Origin: a virus
DNA length: 35,928 nucleotides
Virus record (IMG/VR): IMGVR_UViG_3300021061_000040
Location: 1 to 35,928 of that record
Strand: one strand, 5' to 3'
Position numbers and translations under genes: made by a program. Below the pieces are notes generated by a model. It was not told the origin of the DNA and ran no database searches. It saw only the letters and a program-made list of their open reading frames with translations. Every line of letters begins with the position of its first letter. The first letter of the stretch is position 1. Of this stretch, positions 7,474 through 14,710 are shown piece by piece.

Positions 7474-7504
7474 CAGAGGCTACATTTTCAGTAGCACAGG
7501 CTAC
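7470..7504 (+). promoter_or_regulatory. Two tandem GTAGC-N4-GCTAC palindromes before the terminase genes
   Basis: Site A is GTAGCAGAGGCTAC (7470-7483) and site B GTAGCACAGGCTAC (7491-7504). Their centres are 21 bp apart, about two helical turns, so proteins on both would face the same side. Each is followed by ACAT. The same element occurs before the capsid gene and before the beta-helix gene. It is likely an operator or promoter element of the packaging operon. The 5-bp arms are too short for a convincing terminator, though TTTT follows site A. Confidence 0.6.
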
Positions 7505-7514
7505 ATCGGCGTGG

Positions 7515-7520
7515 TACAAT
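7515..7520 (+). promoter_or_regulatory. Candidate -10 element (TACAAT) of the terminase operon
   Basis: TACAAT lies 10 bases after palindrome B and 25 bases before the terminase small-subunit TTG. The matching -35 position is occupied by palindrome B rather than a TTGACA-like box. This fits a promoter that needs an activator or an alternative sigma factor, but no transcript evidence is available. Confidence 0.35.
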
Positions 7521-7545
7521 CCGGGGGCGGCTCAGGGACGGGCAT

Positions 7546-7959
7546 TTGCTCAACGAAAACCGACACCCCAAAAAGGCGGCCTTCCTCGCGGCGTTCGCCG
7601 AGACCGGCAACGTCACCGCCGCCGCCGCCGCCGCGGACATCAACCGCACCCTGCACTACGACTGGCTGGAGAAAGACCCCGAGTACGCGGCGGCCGTTGA
7701 GGACGCGAGGGCGCAGGCCGTCGAGCGGATGGAGCGCGAAGCCCTCAAGCGGGCGGTTGAAGGGTGGGAGGAGCCGGTGTTCCACAAGGGCAGCGTGTGC
7801 GGCACCGTCCGCAAGTTCAGCGACACCCTGCTCATCTTCCTGCTCAAGGGCAACGCGCCCCACAAGTACCGCGAGCGGCACGAGGTGACGGGCGCGGGCG
7901 GCGGGCCGGTGAACGTGCAGTACAAGTGCATCAGGGGCGACTGGGCGGAGAACGTGTGA
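7546..7959 (+). CDS. terS: Terminase small subunit-like protein
   Basis: 137 residues from a TTG at 7546 with AGGGACGGG upstream. The N-terminus (HPKKAAFLAAFAETGNVTAAAAAADINRTLHYDWLEKDPEY in parts: AFAETGNVTAAAAAADI, then YDWLEKDPEYAAAV) is the helix-turn-helix DNA-binding domain typical of small terminases. A helical oligomerization region follows (ARAQAVERMEREALKRAVEG), and a C-terminal segment LLKGNAPHKYRERHEVTG matches many phage small terminases. It recognises the packaging site and regulates the large subunit at the portal. The next-but-one gene is the large subunit, which supports the call. Confidence 0.8.
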   Translation: MLNENRHPKKAAFLAAFAETGNVTAAAAAADINRTLHYDWLEKDPEYAAAVEDARAQAVERMEREALKRAVEGWEEPVFHKGSVCGTVRKFSDTLLIFLLKGNAPHKYRERHEVTGAGGGPVNVQYKCIRGDWAENV

Positions 7960-8165
7960 TGGACCCAATGCAGAAGTGGGAAATGCGGTCTCGGATGCGC
8001 GAGATGGAGCATCGCATCAAGGCGCTGGAGTCGAGGCTCGAAGCGTATCACCTCCAGTTGGGGCGGCTCCGCACGAGACCCCTGTCGTCTATGGCAGCGT
8101 TCGATTTCGAGGTAATGAATCCCCACGCTCGGCGGGACGCCTTCACCAGCGTGAAGCCACTGTGA
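7959..8165 (+). CDS. Small coiled-coil protein between the terminase genes
   Basis: 68 residues, ATG overlapping the previous TGA (TGATG) and stop overlapping the large-terminase GTG. Residues 5-37 (KWEMRSRMREMEHRIKALES, then RLEAYHLQLGRL) form one charged helix with heptad leucines, a likely coiled coil. The C-terminus (SMAAFDFEVMNPHARRDAF) is less regular. Small genes between terS and terL are usual in phages; no role is known. Confidence 0.6.
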   Translation: MDPMQKWEMRSRMREMEHRIKALESRLEAYHLQLGRLRTRPLSSMAAFDFEVMNPHARRDAFTSVKPL

Positions 8166-9514
8166 CCACCGCCGCCCCCGAAACCCCGCTGGAACTCAAG
8201 GGCGCGGCCCTGAAGGTCGCCACCTTCAAGGGGGCCATCGTCCTCATCGACGGTCCCGCCGGCACCGGCAAGACCAGGGGCGTGCTGGAGAAGGTCTACG
8301 CCTGCGCCCACAAGTACGCGGGGTGCCGCATCCTGCTCGTCCGCAAGACCCGCGCCAGCCTCACCGAGTCCGTGCTGGTCACGTTCGAGAGCAAGGTGGC
8401 GCTCCCCGGCGACCCCTGCCTCAAGGGGCCGGGGCGGGCGCACCGCCAGGCGTACCACTTCGCCAACGGCTCCACCATCGTCTGCGGGGGCATGGACAAC
8501 GCCGACCGCGTGATGTCCACCGAGTACGACCTCATCGTGGGGTTCGAGGCCACGGAACTCACGGAGGACGACGCGGAGAAGTTGCTCACGCGCCTCCGCA
8601 ACGGCGTCATGCCGTACCAGCAGGCGATCTTCGACTGTAACCCCGGCGCCCCGACACACTGGCTCAAGAGGTGGGCGGATGCAGGCAGAGCGACCCGATT
8701 CCCCAGCCGTCACGAGGACAACCCCAGCGTCACACCGGAGTATCTTGCCGTGCTTGATGGCCTTACTGGCCATCGCCACGCTCGCCTCCGGCTGGGCCTG
8801 TGGGCCGCCGCTGAGGGCGTGGTGTACCCGGAGTGGGACGCCAGCGTTCACCTCGTGGACCGATTCGATATCCCCGCCGACTGGCGGCGGTTCCGTTCCA
8901 TCGACTTCGGCTACACCAACCCCTTTGTATGCCAGTGGTGGGCGGTAGACGGGGACGGGCGGGCGTACCTGTACCGGGAGCTGTACCACACGCGGCGGAC
9001 GGTGAGGGACCATGCGCAGGACATCAAGCGGCTCAGCCAGGGCGAGCGGTACGAGGCGACAGTCACAGACCACGACGCGGAGGACCGCGCCACGCTCGAC
9101 CAGGAGGGCATCGGGAGCATCCCCGCCCGCAAGGATGTCACCGTGGGCATCCAGGCGGTGGCCGCGAGGCTGCGGCCGGCCGGGGACGGGCGGCCTCGTC
9201 TGTTTGTCCTACGCGACAGCCGGGCTGGTCTCGATCCCTCTCTCACCGAGGCGAAGAAGCCCACCTGCACCGCCGAGGAGTGGGACGGGTACTGCTGGAA
9301 CGAGAGCAAAGAGGGCAAGCCGGTCAAAGAGGAGCCGGTGAAGGTGGACGACCACGGCATGGACGCCGTGCGGTACTTCGTGATGCACCTGGACGGCGGG
9401 GTGAGCGTGGGGGCCAGCGTGATCGCGGCGGTCGCGCCCCCGCCCAAGCCTGTGTCCGTGTCGTGGGACGAGCGGCGGAAAGACCCTAACTTCGGCTTCG
9501 GGCCGGTGAGGTGA
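8162..9514 (+). CDS. terL: Terminase large subunit
   Basis: 450 residues, GTG start in a GTGA overlap. The ATPase domain has Walker A GPAGTGKT at residues 31-38, an RKTRASLTESVL arginine-containing block near 61-72, and a Walker B-type YDLIVGFEATEL at 122-133 whose Glu is the expected catalytic acid; the usual Glu-Glu pair is Phe-Glu here. FDCNPGAPTHW near 158-167 is the coupling motif. The C-terminal RNase H-like nuclease has acidic residues in RSIDFGYTNP (Asp 248), TVTDHDAEDR (about 303) and VDDHGMDAVRYF (396-401). It pumps DNA into the prohead through the portal and cuts it. The form is that of the PBSX/terminase-6-like group. Confidence 0.93.
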   Translation: MTTAAPETPLELKGAALKVATFKGAIVLIDGPAGTGKTRGVLEKVYACAHKYAGCRILLVRKTRASLTESVLVTFESKVALPGDPCLKGPGRAHRQAYHFANGSTIVCGGMDNADRVMSTEYDLIVGFEATELTEDDAEKLLTRLRNGVMPYQQAIFDCNPGAPTHWLKRWADAGRATRFPSRHEDNPSVTPEYLAVLDGLTGHRHARLRLGLWAAAEGVVYPEWDASVHLVDRFDIPADWRRFRSIDFGYTNPFVCQWWAVDGDGRAYLYRELYHTRRTVRDHAQDIKRLSQGERYEATVTDHDAEDRATLDQEGIGSIPARKDVTVGIQAVAARLRPAGDGRPRLFVLRDSRAGLDPSLTEAKKPTCTAEEWDGYCWNESKEGKPVKEEPVKVDDHGMDAVRYFVMHLDGGVSVGASVIAAVAPPPKPVSVSWDERRKDPNFGFGPVR

Positions 9515-9750
9515 GCATGGGCGAGATGCGTGACGCAACCCAATGCACCGGGCAGATCGTGGGAACTCGCGTGAGCCCGTCCGAGTGCGTCCTGACGTGG
9601 GAGGGAGGAAGCACGGCCCCAATCTCGAACGCGATATGGGAGGACTGGTTCCGCGACTTGTTTTACATGGACGCGCTGCCTTGGCCGGTGGCAATCGCTG
9701 GCGAGGATGTGTTGCGTGACTGCGTGATCGTGCGACGGGGGGACATGTGA
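9511..9750 (+). CDS. Hypothetical protein, 79 residues
   Basis: GTG at 9511 overlaps the large-terminase stop (GTGA); an ATG at 9517, with GGTGAGG just upstream, is an alternative start two codons in. The sequence reads as a small beta-rich domain (QCTGQIVGTRVSPSECVLTW, then LPWPVAIAGEDVLRDCVIVRR). The stop overlaps the next GTG. No family is recognised. Confidence 0.55.
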   Translation: MSMGEMRDATQCTGQIVGTRVSPSECVLTWEGGSTAPISNAIWEDWFRDLFYMDALPWPVAIAGEDVLRDCVIVRRGDM

Positions 9751-10457
9751 CACCCGACCCCGCCGCCCACGTCCACATCGCCCAGCAGGAGGCCGCCATC
9801 GCCGCCCGCAAGTGGCGCGAGGACCCCGCCGAGTGGCTGGGCCTGTGCTACCTCTGGCTCACCGAGGCCGCGGAGCGGTACAGGCCGGACGGGGGCGCGT
9901 CGTTCCCGGTGTACGCCTCCAAGTACATCAAGTGGCGGGTGGTGGACGAGCGGTACAGCCGGAACCTGGGGCGGCAGACCAACAGCAAGGTGAAGCGGCG
10001 TGGCCCGATCGAGAAGCCGGTGGACGAAGAGGTGTGGACCCGCCGCCGGGACGCCAGCGCCCCCTGCCCCGTGGCGTCAGCCATCATGCATGAGGAACAG
10101 GAGCGGCAGCACGAGCGGGTCACGGCCAACCAGAGCGACCCCGGGCTGGCCCTGCTCATGGCCCGCGGGTTGACCCCCAAGCAGATCACGGCCGCCGAGG
10201 GGCGCACCGAGTCCCGTATCTGGCAGCGCATCTCCGTGCTGCGGCATGGGCACGGCGAGAAGATCGGACAGAGTTTCCTCTGGCTGGTGGACCCCGAGGC
10301 GGCGCGGCAGAAGCGGAACAGGCGCAAGGTGTGCCCCCGCGGTCACGCCCTCACGGGCGACGGTGTGTACATCACCAAGGTCGGGAAGCGGCGGTGCCGG
10401 GCCTGCGCCGTGATCCGCCAGCAGTTGTACCGCCTGAGGCGCAAGGAGGCCGCGTGA
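9747..10457 (+). CDS. Sigma-70-like phage transcription factor with C-terminal zinc motif
   Basis: 236 residues, GTG start in a GTGA overlap. Residues 29-70 (EWLGLCYLWLTEAAERYRPD, GGASFPVYASKYIKWRVVDE) follow the sigma-70 region 2 pattern: L..L..AAE.Y.P..GA.F..YAS..I...V.DE. Residues 134-166 (LALLMARGLTPKQITAAEGR and the next helix) fit a helix-turn-helix like region 4. The last 45 residues hold C196-PRGH200 and C217-RAC220, a C..H...C..C zinc motif also seen at the ends of phage HNH-type and regulatory proteins. It probably directs RNA polymerase to phage late promoters or acts as a sigma-like regulator. Its place between terminase and portal is unusual. No region 1.1 or 3 is obvious. Confidence 0.65.
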   Translation: MTPDPAAHVHIAQQEAAIAARKWREDPAEWLGLCYLWLTEAAERYRPDGGASFPVYASKYIKWRVVDERYSRNLGRQTNSKVKRRGPIEKPVDEEVWTRRRDASAPCPVASAIMHEEQERQHERVTANQSDPGLALLMARGLTPKQITAAEGRTESRIWQRISVLRHGHGEKIGQSFLWLVDPEAARQKRNRRKVCPRGHALTGDGVYITKVGKRRCRACAVIRQQLYRLRRKEAA

Positions 10458-10687
10458 GCGTCGGGGCCATCGTCAAGACCAGGGGCGGGTATCGGTGCGC
10501 CAAGATCAGCGACAGCGGCGGCGTCACCATCCTCTCTGCCTGCGCCAAGATCAGGGTCTGCGACGGGACGGAAAAGGCCCAGCTCATGAACGCCGCCGAA
10601 CTTGAGCGGCTGCTGGAGATGGAGAACCCCTGGGTGACGGAGCACGTCCTGCCCGCCAGCCTCTACCAGTCTACGGAGCTTCAGTAA
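10454..10687 (+). CDS. Hypothetical protein, 77 residues
   Basis: GTG (10454) in a GTGA overlap with the sigma-like gene; its stop is directly followed by the portal ATG. It has two beta-rich segments (VGAIVKTRGGYRCAKISDSG, then VTILSACAKIRVCDG) and a C-terminal helix with NAAELERLLEMENPWV. Unrecognised. The tight spacing suggests co-translation with the portal. Confidence 0.5.
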   Translation: MSVGAIVKTRGGYRCAKISDSGGVTILSACAKIRVCDGTEKAQLMNAAELERLLEMENPWVTEHVLPASLYQSTELQ

Positions 10688-13198
10688 ATGCCCTCCCTCC
10701 CCTCCCGCCTCGCCGCCGCGGCCCGCGCCTTCATGAAGCCCACGCCCGGCCTGCGGCAGTACTCCGCCGCCACCGTCCGACCCGCCGAGGTCGGCATCCA
10801 CTACGGGCGGCAGGGCCAGTACCGCGCCGCCGAACTCATGGCCATGTTCTCCGGCACCGTCAAGGTCGCCACCACCCGCAACAGCGCGGGCGTGGCCACC
10901 AACCCGCTCCGGGGCTACCGGATTGTGGGCCGGGGCAAGAGCATGGCGTTCGAGGGACGCCGCCTGTCCCGCCGCCGCCGGGAGCGGCTGGTGAAGTCCG
11001 CCGGCCACTGGGCGCGCAAGGCGATGGACGTAGACGACGAGGTGGAGGAACTGACGGACGACCTGCACCCGGTCAACGTGTTCCTCCGGCGGCCCAACCC
11101 CCTCATGAGCCTGTACGAGATGCTGGAGGCCACGCAGAACTGCCTCGGGCTGGCCGGGAACTTCTACTGGAAGATCGCGACCGACCAAGCGGGAACCCCC
11201 GTGGAGGCGTGGCCCCTGTTCCCCCAGTTCGTCCACCCCGTCCCCGACCGGGAGCGGGTGATCGGCGCGTACGTCTACGGACGCGGCACGGAAACGGAGC
11301 AGACCTTCTCCCCGGAGGAGGTCGTGCCGTTCCGCTACTTCAACCCTCGCGGTGATCCGTACTTCGGGGCCGGCGACCTTGCCGCGTGCGTCGCCGAGGC
11401 CCGCCTGGGGTTCCAGTTCGTGGCCATCGCCCAGGCCATGATCGACAACGGGGGCATGCCCGGGGGCATCCTCTACGGCAACTTCACAGAGAACCAGCGC
11501 ACCCAGATGGAGGTGTCGCTCCAGGCCAAGGTCGGCGGGGCGCACAACACGGGCCGGTTTATCGTCGCGTCCACCCCGGAGGATGCGAAGTTCGAGCGGC
11601 TGGACGTGGGGAAGGACGCGGCGGAGATCCTGACCAACGGCGAGCGGGTGGACGAGGTGGTGGCCAACTGCTTCGACCTGCCCATCGAGATGCTGCGGAT
11701 GCGGCCGGGCGGGCTGGAGGGGGACAGCCCCGCGATCCACCAGTGGCAGACGTACGGGCTCCAGCCCCGGGGCCGGAAGATCGAGGACACGCTCAACGCG
11801 CTGCTCATGCCCCGCTTCGGGGACGAGTCGGTGTTCCTGGCGTTCGACCCGTGGGTGGACGAGGACAGCGTGGAGGGCACCAAGGTCGTGGTGGAGATGT
11901 GGAACGCGGACCTGTTGACGAAGAACGAGGCCCGCGCGGAGGCGGGCTGGGACGCGGTAGACGACGACACGGGCGACAAGTACAAGAGCGAGACACAGCC
12001 GGAGCCGGACCCGATGGGATTGGGGGGAATCGGAGGCGGAAATGGCGCGATTGGTAGTGGAAATAGAAGTCCGCCCGCATCTGATGACGCCGGAGCAGCC
12101 AAGGCAGATCTACGTTCTGGATTTGGTGCGGATGCTGGGGGTGCTGGCTCAGCCGGCGGCGATGGTGCGGGCCACGCTGGACGGGGCGGACATCACGCCA
12201 AGTCCAGCCCAGATCATCCGTTGGGATACCGAACGGGAGTAAGCAATGGGCGAGTATCTGACGATGCCGCTGGGCGCGTTCCAGCGGCCACAACTGGCGG
12301 GGGACGGGCTGAGGCTGGACGTGCAGTTCGAACTGACGCCTTGGCAAAGGCAGATGCAGGAGGACATGCGGATGCACCGAACGCTCGGGCCGTACAGCAG
12401 AGAGACATGCTCCTATCCCCTGTGGGCCACGCCTGCTGCTCCGGCCCACCCCGCAAAGACGACCGATTCAGTTCCACCTTCTCCATCGGCGAGCGGGAGC
12501 TAGAGGCCGCCCTCCGCGCCCTGTTCGACAGCATCGGCCCGCAGGTGGTCGCGTCCGTCACCCCCGAGGGGGGCGTGGTGTCGCTGGTGGGCAACCCGGT
12601 GTTCGCCCAACTGTTCAGCCAGACGGCCAGCCCCATCGTGCAGCGGATGTTCCGCGAGGGGCTGGACAAGGGCGTGGCCGACCTGGGGGCGCGGGTGGAG
12701 CCGGCCAGACTCAACGAGGCCCTGACGGCGGGGGCGACCGAGTACCTGCGCGAGTTCGAGGGCAAGCTCATCCGCACCGTGCCCGACACCATCGACCAGG
12801 CGGTGCGGTCCCAGCTCGCGGACGGCATCGCCAGGGGCGAGTCCCTGCCGCAGCTCCAGGCCCGGGTGCAGGACACGATGACGAGCGTGAGCAACTACGG
12901 GGCGGAGCGGATCGCGCGGACGGAGACGGCGCGGGCCATGCTCACGGGCCGGGAGCGGGCGTGGCAGGAATCGGGGGTGGTCAAGGGCAAGAAGTGGCTC
13001 CTGTCCAGCGACCCCTGCGAGTTCTGCGAGTCGATGGCCCGGAAGCACAACGAGGCGGCGCTGGGCCAGCCGTTCCTGGGGCTGGGGGAGACGCTGGAGG
13101 GGAGCGAGGGCGGGCAGTTGAAGATCGACTACGCGGCGTTGGAGACGCCGCCCCTGCACCCGTCGTGCAGGTGCTCGATGGCGGCGGTGTTTGAATAG
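10688..13198 (+). CDS. Portal protein continuous in frame with a MuF-type head morphogenesis domain
   Basis: One open frame of 836 residues. Residues 1 to about 445 are an HK97-family portal (NVFLRRPNPLMSLYEMLEAT; GLAGNFYWKIATD; the FNPRGDPYFGAG loop; VDEVVANCFDLPIEMLRM), the dodecameric DNA gate at the capsid vertex. Residues about 574-836 are a MuF minor head domain (AERIARTETARAML; SSDPCEFCESM; LHPSCRCSM). The stretch between, residues 450-573, is Gly/Ala/Arg/Asp-rich, with poor third-position G/C, and looks like a non-native frame. In that stretch two small genes with good Shine-Dalgarno sequences lie in another frame. The MuF part may instead start at the ATG at 12407, giving 263 residues. 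So this could be one long fusion, or two proteins whose separating stop is missing. Confidence 0.8.
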   Translation: MPSLPSRLAAAARAFMKPTPGLRQYSAATVRPAEVGIHYGRQGQYRAAELMAMFSGTVKVATTRNSAGVATNPLRGYRIVGRGKSMAFEGRRLSRRRRERLVKSAGHWARKAMDVDDEVEELTDDLHPVNVFLRRPNPLMSLYEMLEATQNCLGLAGNFYWKIATDQAGTPVEAWPLFPQFVHPVPDRERVIGAYVYGRGTETEQTFSPEEVVPFRYFNPRGDPYFGAGDLAACVAEARLGFQFVAIAQAMIDNGGMPGGILYGNFTENQRTQMEVSLQAKVGGAHNTGRFIVASTPEDAKFERLDVGKDAAEILTNGERVDEVVANCFDLPIEMLRMRPGGLEGDSPAIHQWQTYGLQPRGRKIEDTLNALLMPRFGDESVFLAFDPWVDEDSVEGTKVVVEMWNADLLTKNEARAEAGWDAVDDDTGDKYKSETQPEPDPMGLGGIGGGNGAIGSGNRSPPASDDAGAAKADLRSGFGADAGGAGSAGGDGAGHAGRGGHHAKSSPDHPLGYRTGVSNGRVSDDAAGRVPAATTGGGRAEAGRAVRTDALAKADAGGHADAPNARAVQQRDMLLSPVGHACCSGPPRKDDRFSSTFSIGERELEAALRALFDSIGPQVVASVTPEGGVVSLVGNPVFAQLFSQTASPIVQRMFREGLDKGVADLGARVEPARLNEALTAGATEYLREFEGKLIRTVPDTIDQAVRSQLADGIARGESLPQLQARVQDTMTSVSNYGAERIARTETARAMLTGRERAWQESGVVKGKKWLLSSDPCEFCESMARKHNEAALGQPFLGLGETLEGSEGGQLKIDYAALETPPLHPSCRCSMAAVFE
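12042..12242 (+). CDS. Small gene overprinted inside the portal-MuF frame
   Basis: 66 residues, ATG with GGAGG five bases upstream (12032-12036). The product (MARLVVEIEVRPHLMTPEQP, then IYVLDLVRMLGVLAQ, ITPSPAQIIRWDTERE) has a normal protein composition with strand and helix patterns, unlike the portal-frame reading of the same DNA. It lies wholly within the 10688-13198 frame, in a different phase. The spacing to the following ATG is only 3 bases after the stop. It is probably a true gene that separated portal and MuF genes in an ancestor; function unknown. Confidence 0.6.
   Translation: MARLVVEIEVRPHLMTPEQPRQIYVLDLVRMLGVLAQPAAMVRATLDGADITPSPAQIIRWDTERE
12246..12503 (+). CDS. Second small gene overprinted inside the portal-MuF frame
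   Basis: 85 residues, ATG at 12246 with GGAG six bases upstream, in the same phase as the preceding small gene. The N-terminal 55 residues (MGEYLTMPLGAFQRPQLAGD, LDVQFELTPWQRQMQEDMRM) look like real protein. The last 35 (from YSRETCSYPLW) are Pro/Ser/Thr-rich and overlap a region where the MuF frame takes over with high third-position G/C, so the coding overlap is probably real only in part. No family recognised. Confidence 0.55.
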   Translation: MGEYLTMPLGAFQRPQLAGDGLRLDVQFELTPWQRQMQEDMRMHRTLGPYSRETCSYPLWATPAAPAHPAKTTDSVPPSPSASGS

Positions 13199-13207
13199 GA
13201 GAATGGC

Positions 13208-13660
13208 ATGAAGAGTTGTCGTTTACCGGACGGATCGAGACTCCCCTTGGTCTACACCCTGCCCGCGGCGACCGCGTGCAAGGCGGGGACCACCCGCTAC
13301 TGCCAGCACGCGAACGGGCTGCGCGCCGCGGGATTCCGAGACCCGCAGGTCATGCCGAACGATGAGCCGATCATCAAGGCGGCGTTCGGCGACTTTCGCC
13401 TGACGTTCGTGTGCAACGCGGCGCACCGGCACTCCATCGCCGGCTTCGACGCGGGCCACGCTGATCCAGAGGGGACGGAGTATGTGCTTCCCAAGCCTGT
13501 ACAGATCGTCCCGATCAAGCGGCACAACACCGTACGGCGCAAGAAGCGCCGGGACGCTGGCATGACGAAGGCGGAGGCGGACCGGCGGTTCAAGCGTCAG
13601 CCGGGCGAGCACGCGGGCCGGCGTTACCACACCATCAAGTACCTTGAGGCCACGCCATGA
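13208..13660 (+). CDS. Hypothetical protein, 150 residues
   Basis: ATG at 13208 after an AGGAGA Shine-Dalgarno that overlaps the MuF stop. The N-terminal 60 residues have three cysteines, two in TACKAGTTRYCQHANGLR. The middle reads FGDFRLTFVCNAAHRHSIAG, with a Cys and two His that could bind metal. The C-terminal third is strongly basic (RRKKRRDAGMTKAEADRRF). It lies between head morphogenesis and protease genes. No family is recognised. Confidence 0.65.
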   Translation: MKSCRLPDGSRLPLVYTLPAATACKAGTTRYCQHANGLRAAGFRDPQVMPNDEPIIKAAFGDFRLTFVCNAAHRHSIAGFDAGHADPEGTEYVLPKPVQIVPIKRHNTVRRKKRRDAGMTKAEADRRFKRQPGEHAGRRYHTIKYLEATP

Positions 13661-13848
13661 GACTTGACCCCATGATTCCCTGCCAGCCGCCTTGGCCCAA
13701 CAAGCCGCCGCATGATGCGCGGCAGCAGATTGAGGCATGGGCAAGCCGCCTGGCCCGCCAGTTGTGCGACGAAGAGGAGCACGCTGAGGCCAAGACCATT
13801 TGCGCCAACGACCTCCCGCCCGGTCCTCTGGTGGTGCCCACTCCATGA
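13657..13848 (+). CDS. Small hypothetical protein, 63 residues
   Basis: ATG in an ATGA overlap, GAGG upstream. A Pro-rich start (PMIPCQPPWPNKPP) is followed by one helix (DARQQIEAWASRLARQLCDE) with acidic residues and a Pro-rich end. The stop overlaps the next ATG. A short linker-like protein of unknown role in the head operon. Confidence 0.5.
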   Translation: MRLDPMIPCQPPWPNKPPHDARQQIEAWASRLARQLCDEEEHAEAKTICANDLPPGPLVVPTP

Positions 13849-14123
13849 CCGACTCCCCCTACTACATCCCCGGCCGGTCCTGGGCCGACCCGCCGCCGCC
13901 GGCGCCCAAGCCCGCCCGCCCAGACTTCAACCTACCCGTTCAGGACGGACGCCTGGCCCGCATCGAGGCCATGCTCATCTACCTCATGGGCCTTCTGGAG
14001 AAGCCGCCATGCCCACCGAACCCGTCACCCTCTGCCGCAAGACCTACGCCCTCGCCGCGCCGACGGAAGCGGTCAACATCGACCAGCGGCTCGTCTCCGG
14101 GTACATCTCCACCACCGACGTAG
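13845..14123 (+). CDS. Small hypothetical protein overlapping the protease gene
   Basis: 92 residues, ATG in an ATGA overlap. The first 55 residues (YYIPGRSWADPPPPAPKPAR, then LARIEAMLIYLMGLLEK) look real: a Pro-rich arm and a hydrophobic helix. The rest is Pro/Ser/Arg-rich and is read through the start of the protease gene (115 bases of overlap), where the protease phase is clearly the coding one. The C-terminal part may be tolerated overlap. Confidence 0.45.
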   Translation: MTDSPYYIPGRSWADPPPPAPKPARPDFNLPVQDGRLARIEAMLIYLMGLLEKPPCPPNPSPSAARPTPSPRRRKRSTSTSGSSPGTSPPPT

Positions 14124-14710
14124 ACATGATCGGTGACGTGGTGCTCCCCGAGGGCATGGACGACGTGACGTACTTCGCCGGCACCCGTTCGGTGAACCTT
14201 GAGCACGACCCGTCCAAGGCCGTGGGAACCAACCGCCGTCTCACCGTCCACCCCAACGGCGTGTGGGCGACCACCTACATCGGCCGCCACGCGCTCGGCG
14301 AGGACGTGTTCACCATGATCCGCGAGGGCGTGATCCGGGGCATGAGCATCGAGTGGGACCCGCGGTCGCTGGCCTCGTCCGCCCCGACCAAGGCGGAGCG
14401 GGAACGGTACGGGGACGGGTGCAAGCGGGTGTTCAGGAAGTGGACGCTGACGCGGTACGCCTTCACCGCCCAGCCGATGAACCCGTACTGCCTGGTGGAG
14501 GGCGTGAAGTCGGCGGCGTACCTGACGGCGATGACGCCGGTGTGGGAGCAGATGGAGTCCCTGTTCAAGGCGGGCAAGATCCACCGGTCGTCGGCGGTGG
14601 CGGCCGGGTTCCCCGACACCCCCGCGCGCAAGACGTGGGCGGTGGCGGAGCCGGCCAAGAAGCGGGCGATCGTCACGGGAGAACTGGTATGGCGGAAGAA
14701 GGCGGTTTAG
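14009..14710 (+). CDS. HK97-type prohead maturation protease
   Basis: 233 residues from the ATG at 14009, with CTGGAG eight bases upstream; the longer frame is noise. The family signature is present: QRLVSGYISTTDVDMIGDVV, catalytic His in SVNLEHDPSK (about residue 66), GVWATTYIG, and catalytic Ser in RGMSIEWDP (about 113). It is a serine protease of the S78/U35 clan that assembles inside the prohead, cleaves the delta domain of the capsid protein and itself, then leaves. The substrate, the capsid gene at 16580, lies two genes downstream. The C-terminal third is basic and less conserved. Confidence 0.88.
   Translation: MPTEPVTLCRKTYALAAPTEAVNIDQRLVSGYISTTDVDMIGDVVLPEGMDDVTYFAGTRSVNLEHDPSKAVGTNRRLTVHPNGVWATTYIGRHALGEDVFTMIREGVIRGMSIEWDPRSLASSAPTKAERERYGDGCKRVFRKWTLTRYAFTAQPMNPYCLVEGVKSAAYLTAMTPVWEQMESLFKAGKIHRSSAVAAGFPDTPARKTWAVAEPAKKRAIVTGELVWRKKAV

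Noticed and set aside
7470-7504. Palindromes as intrinsic terminators
   Set aside because: The arms have only five to seven pairs with A/T, three of the four lack a T-run, and the copies stand before genes rather than only after them. An operator or promoter role fits better.
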